Origin: Hyalella azteca
Lineage: Eukaryota; Arthropoda; Malacostraca; Amphipoda; Hyalellidae
Direction of reading: 5' to 3'
Assembly: GCF_000764305.2 (NCBI RefSeq)
Contig: NW_025939256.1
Span: forward strand, 64,223 to 128,222
Length of the DNA: 64,000 nt
The translations under genes and the position numbers were made by a program. Under the pieces are notes generated by a model that was not told where the DNA came from, made no database searches, and saw nothing but the letters and a program-made list of their open reading frames with translations. This document shows, piece after piece, positions 59,001 to 62,200 of this stretch; the stretch's first letter is position 1, and the number at the start of each line of letters is the position of its first letter.

Positions 59001-61355
59001 CATGCCACTGATCCTGTACGTAAAGGTCCGCTGCACTGCCTCCAGTTTCCGTACCGCATCCGCTTTGAGCGGCGCCCAAAGCTTACAGCAGTATTCAAGA
59101 TTGGGGAGCACTAGGGCTCTGAAGAGTGTAATCATTTGCGCTGCTTCTCTTGTTCGAAATGTCTGCCAGATCCATCCCATCCCTTGTCTCCCTCGCGCAA
59201 CTATTTCATCGATGTGGTCATCGAACGTGGCTTCAGTACACATCAACACTCCGAGATCTAGAACAAGTTCTCTTCAATATCTGTGCCATCCGATGTCAAG
59301 TAGCGGTGTGGCATCACGGTCTCGGTGCCAACTCTGTATCTCATTACTTTGAACTTGGTGCCGGTAAATTGCATATTATTCACTATAACCCAATCATAGA
59401 TTGTCGACAAGTCATCCTGTTACCTCTCGCAGGCTAGGTTCTCTGTGATCTTCATCAGCATTCTTGTATCATCCGCAAATGACGATGTACATGCATGGAT
59501 AAGCTCCGAGTCGATATCGGCGATAGGAATGAGGAAGAGGATCGGTCCAAGCACTGAGCCTTGCGGCACTCCGCTTTTCACCCTCGCTTTTCTCGATTTA
59601 GAGTTTCCAATTGCGACAGCTTGTAATCTACGTATTTGTAAGGAAGTTGTGGATCCACCCTTACAGGTTTCCTCCTACCCCCAGTCCATGTATACTATAC
59701 TTATATCATATCTATGCCAGCTCACTCCTCCAGTAGGGCCATAAGGCGGTGAACTACTACTACCCACCTCTCCCTACCACTAACCAAAAATACCTTGCGT
59801 TTGTTGATGACATAACAAAAAATTGCAGGCTTCAGCCACGTAAGTAAGACATATATAAAAACAAGTACAAGATAGCTCATTAAGGCGAACAGAAATAAAT
59901 TTAAAATCATACCTATCAGGAGGGGAACACATCAGAAATTTTCATAGACATCACCCACTGACCATACATGATCAAAGGAACAGTCTTAGGCTTAAACTTA
60001 ACACAACGTGGTCCTCGGGCCCAGATAACAATCAGCTGAAAAGCAACAGCTGTCACAAACCTACCAAAGATACACAAATTCCGTGTATCCTCTTCCCTCC
60101 CAACACAAAACGCCCATTATTCTTGCATTTGTAAGATCATCTCCCATTTACCCTAATACCCTTATGCACATTATCAAGAGCATACATAAAACAACGGCAG
60201 AAAGTCAAGTCAAAGCCATAATATTTATCAAAAGCACACACCGGTACGACTTTATAACCTAAAGAGCAGTGCACGAACAATGATTGAACACCACCAGAAA
60301 TTGAACACCACCAGACCACCACAGTCTTCCACAGTCAACCAGGTCCGCCCTCAAAATAAATGACCCAAAGCTTTTCAACCAACTTAATTACCTTCGTCTT
60401 CAAGACATCATTGCAAAGCAGCACCGGCGATTCGAAAGTTCCAAATCACAGGCATTAGCCACCCCCTCTACCCTTGTACACATATCCACTACTCACCCAA
60501 ACTAAAAGCATCTACACGCGGGAACATGTCGCACTTGAAAGTTACTTAAAAATGAACGTGTAATAGTGCAGGTATCCATAATACGATTACTGACTGACGA
60601 TATCACCGAGAATGACTCAGAGTAATGACGAGAGTAAATGCCTTTTATCAGAATAATTGCTGCCTACCCAACCTCCCTCTTGTGTATCGCGTGACCCATT
60701 TACCTTAGAATCTACCCACATCATCATCACCCGATCATCACTTTCGCCTTCATCATATTATCTCTGTCGAAAAAATAATAACACGCTCAATTATTTTTAA
60801 AATGCTAAACTTATGTATGTGGAGAGTGCACATAATCTATTTTTGCTTAATACTACTCTGATATGTAAATAATGTTAATAATGAACCATCATCCTCCCAT
60901 CCATCCTTCACTCATATCTTAAAGAGCCCTTTTGGGTTACAAGCACTAGGCCCCCAAGCCAATTCAACTCAAGTTCCATTGTCCTCAAACTACTCAACTT
61001 CCATCCGTCCTTTCCATCCCTTTCATATACTACTTTTGAATTGGCTAAAACTAAAAAAGACTATGGTAGACAAGTGTCACTGATCAATTTCATTGATTAA
61101 CAGGTGCTAAGTAATGATTAATATATATCTGACTTAGATGCCTGGGTCAACACGCAGCGTGGAGAAGGGGGCTACTACCGCTGGCTTCCCGACGGCCAGA
61201 ACAATACCATCCATGCTGGTAGCAGTGACAATCCCCTTGGAAAGTGTGCTATATTCGACACCAATGACGATGATCTTTGGCCGGTTGATTGCGAGGTATT
61301 GGATTTGGCCATAGCCCTCTGCATCGGCCCCAACACATCCCTGAAGCAGTGTTGA
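17018..61355 (+). CDS. gene for a secreted C-type-lectin-domain protein, seven coding exons; exon 6 is interrupted
   Basis: Joining seven exons, with the transposon in exon 6 and one copy of its target duplication left out, gives 1002 nt (333 residues). Intron phases run 0, 0, 1, 1, 1, 1. Residues 1-23 form a signal peptide. Residues 36-182 are an extracellular region I do not recognise. Residues about 200-333 make a C-type lectin-like domain with cysteines 234/323 and 298/313 in the canonical positions. The calcium-site motifs EPN or QPD and WND are missing: the sequence has WLPDGQ and LWPVDC instead, so classical sugar binding is doubtful. As assembled, translation stops about 11 residues after residue 221. 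Every other exon is open, which suggests a recent or polymorphic hit. Exon 1 and the promoter are the least certain parts. Confidence 0.75.
17062..17217. repeat. 32-bp tandem array that starts at the exon 1 donor site
   Basis: Five units of 30-32 bp follow one another, each of the form GGTGGGKGTTGCGGGGCAGG plus TTTAAGACATCG. The first unit begins at the last base of exon 1, so the donor motif G|GTGGGT is repeated at the start of unit 2 and appears in weakened form (GTTGGG, GTGGGG) in units 3 to 5. Use of the second donor would add exactly 30 nt, in frame. Confidence 0.85.
17735..18165 (-). pseudogene. CR1-like LINE, 3'-terminal fragment
   Basis: In reverse, this segment matches the end of ORF2 and the 3' untranslated region of the CR1-like LINE at 47796-53245. 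It includes the stretch coding for the final TDMWNSLP-type motif and the tail GGCATTGAAG..AATAGGCC, followed by a short ATAGA repeat. It is strongly 5'-truncated and lies inside the 33-bp satellite. Confidence 0.8.
19270..20135. other. unknown segment inside the 33-bp satellite
   Basis: About 870 bp that do not follow the satellite. It starts with a GC-rich inverted piece (GCTCGGCTAC..GTAGC-like and CCTAGCCGAGGTCACCTAGG). It contains two related blocks with TTCACAAGCTAAACA.CACCG (about 19440 and 19590) and ends in GC-rich DNA with GGTGGTGCACGGC twice (about 19950 and 20070). It has no coding capacity that I can recognise. It is probably one or more inserted repeats. Confidence 0.5.
20841..21534. 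other. intron sequence, no gene seen
   Basis: Intron 1 sequence between the satellite and the acceptor-like array of exon 2. No transposon ends or coding sequence recognised. Confidence 0.5.
21535..21752. repeat. tandem array of 35-43-bp units that repeats the exon 2 acceptor
   Basis: Six units each hold a short pyrimidine-containing stretch, then CAG, then a version of GTCGTCGCAATGCTGACATA. The CAGs fall at about 21562, 21597, 21636, 21675, 21714 and 21750. The last unit is the true acceptor of exon 2: its CAG is followed by ATCGTCGCGGCGCTGACGTC, the coding start. The intron therefore carries up to five decoy-like copies of its own 3' splice site. Confidence 0.75.
21751..21810 (+). CDS. lectin-domain gene, exon 2 (second half of signal peptide)
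   Basis: The 60-bp segment follows TTGATTCTCTTTCAG and precedes a strong donor GTGAGT at 21811. In phase 0 it encodes IVAALTSAEQESRAATGIRD. Joined to exon 1 it completes the signal peptide, with probable cleavage after Thr-Ser-Ala (residue 23). Both flanking introns are phase 0, so the exon can be skipped in frame, but then no proper cleavage site would remain. Confidence 0.65.
21811..22539. other. intron sequence, no gene seen
   Basis: Start of intron 2. No domain recognised in the short frames. Confidence 0.4.
22540..24275 (+). pseudogene. Jockey-like LINE, copy A (ORF1 zinc-knuckle part and start of ORF2)
   Basis: C-rich, A-rich + strand, unlike its neighbours, as in all copies of this family in the window. 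At 23101-23300 a broken frame has a zinc-knuckle-like stretch (CLNCHNDHRILAAK). At about 24170-24270 the endonuclease start reads FNYNV, then HSGAAIAIK, which recurs in copies B and D. Stops and shifts are many. It ends abruptly where CR1-like sequence begins. Products of such elements are an RNA-binding ORF1 protein and an endonuclease/reverse transcriptase. Confidence 0.6.
24290..24521 (+). pseudogene. CR1-like LINE, start of ORF2 endonuclease, cut by the gap
   Basis: The frame at 24357-24521 reads KCFYTNSDSVLNKRNEL and then IDIICITETLPKN, the first motifs of an apurinic-type endonuclease of a LINE ORF2. The same sequence occurs on the minus strand at about 53940-54000 in the copy that still has ORF1. 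The N run removes the rest. Confidence 0.75.
24522..24700. other. assembly gap (179 N)
   Basis: Unknown bases. CR1-like ORF2 sequence enters from the left and CR1-like 3' sequence resumes at about 24871, so the true content is probably LINE sequence of unknown length. Confidence 0.99.
24833..24870. other. library artefact: mate-pair junction adapter (Tn5 mosaic ends, inverted pair)
   Basis: CTGTCTCTTATACACATCT is followed at once by its reverse complement. This is the 19-bp Tn5 mosaic end twice, as left by transposase-based mate-pair circularisation. The last base differs (C for G). It is not native DNA. Confidence 0.95.
24871..25175 (+). pseudogene. CR1-like LINE, 3' end of ORF2 and tail, chimeric
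   Basis: The sequence matches the end of ORF2 (…STRQHFFSLRVTDMWNSLPED) and then the 3' untranslated region with the tail GGCCTATTCTTTAATGCCGA. A second adapter junction at 24948-24985 replaces the stretch that codes for the residues after NSLPED in other copies. The copy is therefore an assembly chimera and its exact structure is unknown. Confidence 0.8.
24948..24985. other. library artefact: second mate-pair junction adapter, perfect
   Basis: Two inverted 19-bp Tn5 mosaic ends without mismatch lie 78 bp after the first pair. About 40 bp of expected LINE sequence are missing at this point. Confidence 0.97.
25275..26358. mobile_element. TTAA-type non-autonomous element, 1084 bp
   Basis: TTAA occurs on both sides (25271-25274, 26359-26362). 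The ends are inverted: GGGGGAGGTATACC at the left and its reverse complement at the right. TTAA duplication is typical of piggyBac and Kolobok elements. Inside, 25440-25525 recurs inverted at 25680-25765. The part at 25280-25600 is related to segments inside the hAT-like elements at 12013 and 30840. No transposase is encoded. Confidence 0.8.
26363..29154. other. intron 2 sequence, mixed old repeats
   Basis: A 67-codon minus frame at 26961-27161 starts with ATG and ends next to a donor-like GTGAGTTT, without a recognised domain. On the minus strand around 27240-27560 short pieces have a gag-like look (for example ARKQLSLLQLHRAQPYVTKY), so a decayed LTR element is possible but weak. From about 28560 the sequence resembles 60870-60960, so it may be the 3' end of a Jockey-like LINE. 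A poly-C run is at 28591-28606. Confidence 0.3.
29155..32140 (-). pseudogene. CR1-like LINE, 5'-truncated copy with ORF2 reverse transcriptase
   Basis: Read from 32140 down, it has the endonuclease-RT linker (31629-32114), the RT start with MPADWKEAQVTPLFKKGDR and LYLDFAKAFD (30398-30709), the catalytic box as ADDTKVYN (29701-30252) and the C-terminal TDMWNSLPEDIVDAP (29272-29514). The 3' end at 29155-29215 is the pentamer repeat TAGTATAGTATAG next to the tail shared by all copies. Several frameshifts and a hAT-like insertion at 30744-31594 inactivate it. The element once encoded an endonuclease/reverse transcriptase. Only ORF2 sequence remains. Confidence 0.9.
30744..31594. mobile_element. 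hAT-like TAGCGG element with a long internal inverted repeat
   Basis: It begins CATAGGTGGGCAGTAGCG and ends, reversed, CAAAGCTGGGCAGCGCTAC. The flanks AGAATACT (30736-30743) and TGAATACT (31595-31602) form an 8-bp target duplication with one mismatch, and the LINE copy at 48834 shows the uninterrupted site. Within it, about 30843-30985 and 31010-31142 form an inverted repeat with arms of about 130 bp. A second inner end, CAGAGGTGGGCAG, occurs at 31438, so it is a composite of two units. No coding capacity. Confidence 0.8.
32141..32680. other. end of intron 2
   Basis: AT-rich sequence between the truncated LINE and exon 3. The acceptor CTACTGCACAG ends at 32680. Confidence 0.5.
32681..32897 (+). 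CDS. lectin-domain gene, exon 3
   Basis: The 217-bp exon lies between acceptor CTGCACAG and donor GTGAGT (32898). It is read in phase 0 and ends in phase 1. It encodes residues 36-107, starting FVLAGGVKSNLFGTC and including DLFAIDLGGGKEYIRF and VDWVKLNSS. It is GC-richer than the flanking DNA and has a coding-like third position. I do not recognise the domain. Its two cysteines and the signal peptide before it suggest an extracellular fold. Confidence 0.75.
32898..33088. other. intron 3 (191 bp)
   Basis: Short AT-rich intron with donor GTGAGT and acceptor TTCCTCCTCAG. It shows the typical size of undisturbed introns in this gene. Confidence 0.7.
33089..33211 (+). CDS. lectin-domain gene, exon 4
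   Basis: The 123-bp exon starts and ends in phase 1. The split first codon becomes Asn, and the exon continues ALMFKINGSCYASGRTLYDV, then a Cys in DEQDCGD, and ends VVYVMTP. The donor GTAAGT at 33212 is a perfect consensus. No domain recognised. Together with exons 3 and 5 it forms the unknown N-terminal region. Confidence 0.78.
33187..33280. repeat. 26-bp tandem array that repeats the exon 4 donor site
   Basis: The last 23 bases of exon 4 plus the donor are repeated: units start at 33212 (GTAAGT), 33238 (GTAAAT) and 33264 (GCAAGT, partial). Each contains TTGTCTACGTCATGACGCCT. The unit boundary coincides with the exon-intron border. Use of the second donor would add 26 nt and shift the frame. 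Use of the third would add 52 nt. Confidence 0.9.
33281..34011. other. intron 4, no gene seen
   Basis: AT-rich intron sequence with acceptor TTTATGTTTACAG ending at 34011. No transposon recognised. Confidence 0.6.
34012..34113 (+). CDS. lectin-domain gene, exon 5
   Basis: The 102-bp exon is phase 1 on both sides. It reads (P)QGEWIGNTFLLYTESSSDG, then CLLSNIDNTGHVFN. The donor is GTCAGT at 34114, which is weaker than the others. A second possible GT (GTCACG, 34099) lies 15 bp upstream. The preceding exon ends VMTP, and the first codon of exon 6 becomes Asp. Confidence 0.72.
34345..37235 (+). pseudogene. Jockey-like LINE, copy B, in intron 5
   Basis: Same C- and A-rich family as copies A, C, D and E. 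The endonuclease start (IFNYNV.., SGAAIATR) is at about 35875-35965. A middle block reading DFDIDHICTV is at 36800, as in copy D at 56370. The reverse-transcriptase start (..HGKFLDKILNNRLHEHLS) is at about 37150-37220. The frame is broken throughout. The copy ends about 20 bp before the acceptor of exon 6, so the intron's 3' end is very tight against it. Confidence 0.65.
37254..37792 (+). pseudogene. lectin-domain gene, exon 6, split by a 293-bp transposon
   Basis: Acceptor GTCTTATTTTCAG ends at 37253 and donor GTGAGT starts at 37793. Without the insertion and one 9-bp duplication (302 bp) the exon is 237 bp, phase 1 on both sides, and encodes residues 183-261. These include KLTCCNTIKAGHC and the first half of the C-type lectin-like domain, FAYCEAKTRCEALGLQLASY. 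With the insertion, the frame reads 11 foreign residues after Asp221 and stops. A small 11-bp tandem duplication, ATTGCGTCGAG twice, lies at 37329-37350 within the coding part. Confidence 0.78.
37370..37662. mobile_element. MULE-like MITE inserted in exon 6
   Basis: The ends AGACTCCTGCG and CGCAGGAGTCT are inverted repeats. The 9-bp sequence CCTGTCGAT flanks it on both sides (37361-37369, 37663-37671), as is usual for Mutator-like elements. Its two halves match the two ends of the 2.8-kb element at 49199-52007 in reverse orientation, so it is an internally deleted relative. It is full of GAGACGAGA/TCTCGTCTC and CCGGGACA motifs. No frame-preserving pair of splice sites around it was found. Confidence 0.9.
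37921..38160 (+). mobile_element. SINE with two tRNA-like units and a CR1-type tail
   Basis: Unit 1 has an A box GTGGCATAGTGGTAAC (37925-37940) and B box GGGTTCGATCCC (37975-37986). Unit 2 has an A-box-like GGCCGGGCGGTTAAGC (38025-38040) and a B-box-like GCGAGTTCGAGACC (38065-38078). The tail at 38111-38160 (CCGGCGACAGGCCTACGGCC, then a TATATAATA end) resembles the 3' end of the CR1-like LINEs here (GGCGACAGGCCTATCCAGGC). This suggests that the LINE machinery mobilises the SINE. Confidence 0.7.
38161..38769. other. intron 6 sequence, no gene seen
   Basis: AT-rich stretch between the SINE and the left end of the TTAA-type element. Nothing recognised. Confidence 0.5.
38770..41016. mobile_element. 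possible TTAA-type element that carries a LINE
   Basis: CACGTTGACTC at 38770-38780 is matched in inverted orientation by GAGTCAACGTG at 41006-41016. TTAA lies directly outside each end (38766-38769, 41017-41020). About 370 bp of non-coding DNA follow the left end, then a LINE (39140-about 40990). The ends are only 11 bp long, so the unit is a proposal. Confidence 0.45.
39140..40990 (+). pseudogene. CR1-group LINE (family W), reverse transcriptase and C-terminal part
   Basis: Frames at 39170-39670, 39683-40084, 40171-40443 and 40483-40929 follow one another in the order of a LINE ORF2. They read APGPDGVPAVLLKR, LITPIYKGG, NYRPVTLTS, VYLDFAKAFDKVDH, GVTQGTVLGPILF, the catalytic SFADDT, then GWIWRTFRTREA and LEYCCQLWTP, and end in an Arg-rich C-terminus. 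Stops at 39668, 40082, 40168 and 40441 break it. The endonuclease half is missing, so the copy is 5'-truncated. A related minus-strand copy lies at 58480-59690. Confidence 0.88.
41190..43019 (+). pseudogene. L2/CR1-group LINE (family L), ORF2 part 1
   Basis: The endonuclease begins with RLSLGCLNIRSLNNKVDEFF and VVVLTETWHD (about 41250-41370), then VTGDLNIRLDRV (about 41690). The reverse transcriptase follows with NSKSAYVTLLLKKTDLD and YRPISNMSILSKLLER (about 42690-42815) and ALLNLSAAFVTVDHATLL (about 42960-43018). Frame changes occur several times. Part 2 continues at 44794 after an inserted CR1-like fragment. Confidence 0.8.
43171..44458 (+). mobile_element. mariner-type element, 1288 bp, TA duplication
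   Basis: The ends CAGGGTCAGCCATATTTATA and, reversed, CAGGGTCCGCCATATTTATG are inverted repeats of about 26 bp with two mismatches. TA lies on both sides (43169-43170, 44459-44460). The element contains one transposase gene in + orientation and is inserted in the CR1-like fragment. Confidence 0.92.
43324..44333 (+). pseudogene. mariner-type transposase, DD37D-like, inactivated
   Basis: It starts MAVDGNVIVTLHEKGESYSV, with the first helix-turn-helix. An extra A in a run of A at about 43433 shifts the frame, a TAG follows at 43507-43509, and another stop comes at 44071. The catalytic core has SDEKKFDIE, FQQDSAPSH and SPDLNPPDFSVW. Between the second and third aspartate there are 37 positions (including the stop), as in maT-like elements. 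It ends at about residue 335, normal for the family. The enzyme would cut and paste DNA at TA sites, but this copy cannot make it. Confidence 0.9.
44794..44905 (+). pseudogene. L2/CR1-group LINE (family L), ORF2 part 2
   Basis: It continues the reading after the CR1-like insertion: RRLAGSFGLRGTVLLWFESY, then LRNRFQCVR. This is the reverse-transcriptase segment expected directly after DHATLL. It is lost after about 40 codons. Confidence 0.7.
44906..45415. other. intron 6 sequence, no gene seen
   Basis: AT-rich DNA between LINE pieces. Nothing recognised. Confidence 0.5.
45416..46090 (+). pseudogene. Jockey-like LINE, copy C, short piece
   Basis: C- and A-rich sequence like copies A and B (for example TACCACCAACTACCCACACA), corresponding to the ORF1 region. 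No open frame longer than about 60 codons. It is assigned by similarity of composition and short shared blocks only. Confidence 0.45.
46095..46640 (-). pseudogene. CR1-like LINE, reverse-transcriptase fragment
   Basis: In reverse it reads ILPADWKEAQVTPLFKRGDK, YRPVSLTS and EYLDFVKAFGSVPHERL with stops and shifts. It corresponds to the region after the linker of ORF2. It may be the continuation of the minus copy at 53246-55440, now separated by the + strand copy and the unknown segment. Confidence 0.75.
46641..47795. other. unknown segment, possibly an element with short inverted ends
   Basis: About 1.15 kb between two LINE copies. Near the left border there is GTGATTAGAAATA and near the right border, inverted, GTGATTAGGAATA. 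The right half (47500-47720) is GC-rich with CTCTCTCTTAAATACTGCGC. A 66-codon minus frame at 47211-47411 shows no domain. It could be a DNA element or an LTR remnant. Confidence 0.35.
49453..50816. mobile_element. hAT-like TAGCGG element (outer), within the MULE-like element
   Basis: It runs from CAGAGCTGGGCAGCGCTAC at 49453 to the inverted CAGAGGTGGGCAGTAGCGC end at 50816. The flanks CATTTTTA and CATTTATA fit an 8-bp duplication with one mismatch. A unit with both kinds of end (49453-49608, 156 bp) forms its left part. It is interrupted by the inner element at 49728-50603. Confidence 0.7.
49728..50603. mobile_element. hAT-like TAGCGG element (inner), 876 bp
   Basis: The left end is CAGAGGTGGGCAGTAGCGC and the right end, inverted, CAGAGCTGGGCAGCGCTAC. 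The 8-bp sequence TTTAATAC is perfect on both sides. Arrays of TAGCGG lie in direct and inverted order near both ends. The centre is AT-rich with an (AT) run at 50169-50184 and an inverted block around ATCTACCAATCTCAAAAATA (50140 and 50230). No coding capacity. Confidence 0.88.
53246..55440 (-). pseudogene. CR1-like LINE, 5' half with ORF1 and start of ORF2
   Basis: From 54984 down, ORF1 begins with a Cys/His cluster (ACDRCGVIICHNCAKLS, then WYCQDCQEP), a PHD/RING-like finger. A charged coiled coil (about residues 85-150) and a C-terminal part at 54064-54276 (ARKLSEFPEFNSVFVKKD) follow. A stop at 54364-54366 and a frame change break it. ORF2 starts at about 53990, and its endonuclease end is at 53239-53570. 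The 3' part is missing at the junction with the + copy. 55000-55440 is probably the 5' untranslated region. Confidence 0.8.
55490..57580 (+). pseudogene. Jockey-like LINE, copy D, best-preserved ORF2
   Basis: The endonuclease start is IFNYNVHSCN and HAGGAIVIK at about 55570-55640. The middle block FDIEHLHTIQDHVNKNTHLI is at 56365-56425. The RT reads PGSLKHATMIFLPKPKT (56675), HGKLIDKMSNNRLYEYL (56830), TRQHGFRKHRG, then VTKAFDKIWHTGL (57020) and the catalytic FADDITQI (about 57285). Stops are frequent. The FADD box and the PKPKT motif place it near Jockey/I elements. A mariner relative follows directly at 57591. Confidence 0.8.
57591..58165. mobile_element. mariner fold-back derivative, 575 bp, with long inverted ends
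   Basis: TA lies on both sides. The left CGAGGGCTATTCATTAACTA and the right end, inverted, match over the first 79 or so bases, and the similarity continues to about 165 bp per arm. Both arms contain the 3' end of a mariner transposase gene: in the left arm on the minus strand (57689-57760), in the right arm on the plus strand (57998-58071). Each ends in the same DYVEK stop. The element is thus two 3' ends joined back to back. Confidence 0.85.
57689..57991 (-). pseudogene. mariner transposase, C-terminal third
   Basis: It encodes about 100 residues with ARPHKANRTAELLDLFKWNI, then PPYSRDLAPNDFPLFPKMKN (the third catalytic region, with Arg where mariners have Pro) and RYDKCLNFFCDYVEK at the end. 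The N-terminal DNA-binding part and the first two aspartates are missing. It lies inside the fold-back element. Confidence 0.85.
58168..58479. other. short stretch between elements
   Basis: 58168-58310 is C- and A-rich and may be a continuation of copy D of the Jockey-like LINE. The rest is unassigned and leads into the 3' end of the family W LINE. Confidence 0.35.
58480..59690 (-). pseudogene. CR1-group LINE (family W), second copy, 5'-truncated
   Basis: In reverse it has the catalytic SFADDT-type region (about 59440-59500), GWIWQTFRTREAAQMITLFR and LEYCCKLWAPLK (58965-59249), then the Arg-rich C-terminus (58677-58919). These align with 40000-40929. Many shifts. The copy starts in the RT region, so most of the element is missing. 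Confidence 0.85.
59740..61040 (+). pseudogene. Jockey-like LINE, copy E, RT catalytic box to 3' region
   Basis: It begins near a VDDITK-type version of the catalytic box at about 59798 and continues with IKGTVLGLKLN (about 59970) and short broken frames. From about 60850 the sequence (GTAAATAATGTTAATAATGAAC) resembles 28540-28590 and is probably the 3' untranslated region. The C- and A-rich composition matches copies A to D. Confidence 0.5.
61138..61355 (+). CDS. lectin-domain gene, exon 7 (last coding exon)
   Basis: Acceptor TATATATCTGACTTAG ends at 61137. The split first codon becomes His, followed by AWVNTQRGEGGYYRWLPDGQ, then GKCAIFD and LWPVDC and ALCIGP, and the stop TGA at 61353-61355. 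This is the second half of the C-type lectin-like domain: WVN at the place of the WIG motif and the last three conserved cysteines (residues 298, 313, 323). Phase 1 fits exon 6. It lies 23 kb from exon 6. Confidence 0.82.
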
Positions 61356-61745
61356 GAAGTATTGAGGCGGTTGCTACAACACACACACATTTTTTTATTT
61401 TTCTTGAAATTCAAGCTTTGCGTGATGAGTGAAATATTTCATGGGCCCTTTCCCGTTTGTCAAAATTTAGTTACCTACCTATAGCCTATTTAGATTTGGT
61501 CTTCAGGAGGAAATACTTCTCCATGTTGAGATAATTTGCATTATTCTGCCTCGCCAATGAGTTGACAGGATTTATTTTTTGGCGAGCCAGCATGGACACG
61601 TTCTGACACTAAAAACTAGCGAGGGTCCAGCAGACACTGCAGTTTCCTGGCTTGCATGTCGAGGAACCTTTAGCGCTGCCATTGAGTCGCTTGCGTTTCT
61701 GATGTGCGAAGCCAGTTTGTGTTCAGTGTAATCGAAGACATCAAA
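61356..61745 (+). other. 3' untranslated region of the lectin-domain gene, probable
   Basis: Non-coding DNA after the stop. No AATAAA is seen in this part. A candidate signal lies further on at 62106. Confidence 0.4.
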
Positions 61746-61950
61746 TGCTGTTGTAACGAGTGTGTTGTGACGAGTGTGTTGAGACGAGTCTGTTGTGACG
61801 AGTGTGTTGTGACGAGTGTGTTGTGACGAGTGTGTTGTGACGAGTGTGTTGTGACGAGTGCGTTGTGACGAGTGCGTTGTGACGAGTGTGTTGTGACGAG
61901 TGTGTTGTGACGAGTGTGCTGTGACGAGTGTGTTGTGACGAGTGTTCCAA
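61746..61950. repeat. 14-bp minisatellite
   Basis: About 14 nearly perfect units GTTGTGACGAGTGT follow one another, with single-base variants (GTGC, GAGTC). Reading frames on the other strand give HTRHNTLVTTHSSQ-type repeats without meaning. Confidence 0.95.
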
Positions 61951-62105
61951 CTAGTGTTCCATCACCCGGCATCACGCGCTCTACTGATGGCAGATTCCAA
62001 CGCAGTTAAAGAACCGTCGTTGTTGAGTTTTTCTGTTGAAATAGAGCTGGTATTTTACGCCTACCTCACCTGCCTTCTTAAAGCTTTCCTGTGTTGTGTT
62101 GAATC

Positions 62106-62111
62106 AATAAA
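62106..62111 (+). terminator. possible polyadenylation signal
   Basis: AATAAA, followed after 20 to 40 bp by a T- and G-rich stretch (GATGTGTTTCTGTTCTG). It is about 750 bp after the stop of the lectin-domain gene and is the first such hexamer on the + strand there. Confidence 0.35.
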
Positions 62112-62200
62112 GATCCTCGCCTCAATGATGTGTTTCTGTTCTGCTCCTTACACGTTGTACAGTAATACGGACAAAATGTTGACCGGAGACTTTAGGAGTA

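Noticed and set aside
61670..61975. A minus-strand His/Thr-rich protein
   Set aside because: It is the translation of the 14-bp minisatellite. The same repeat is open in another frame as well.
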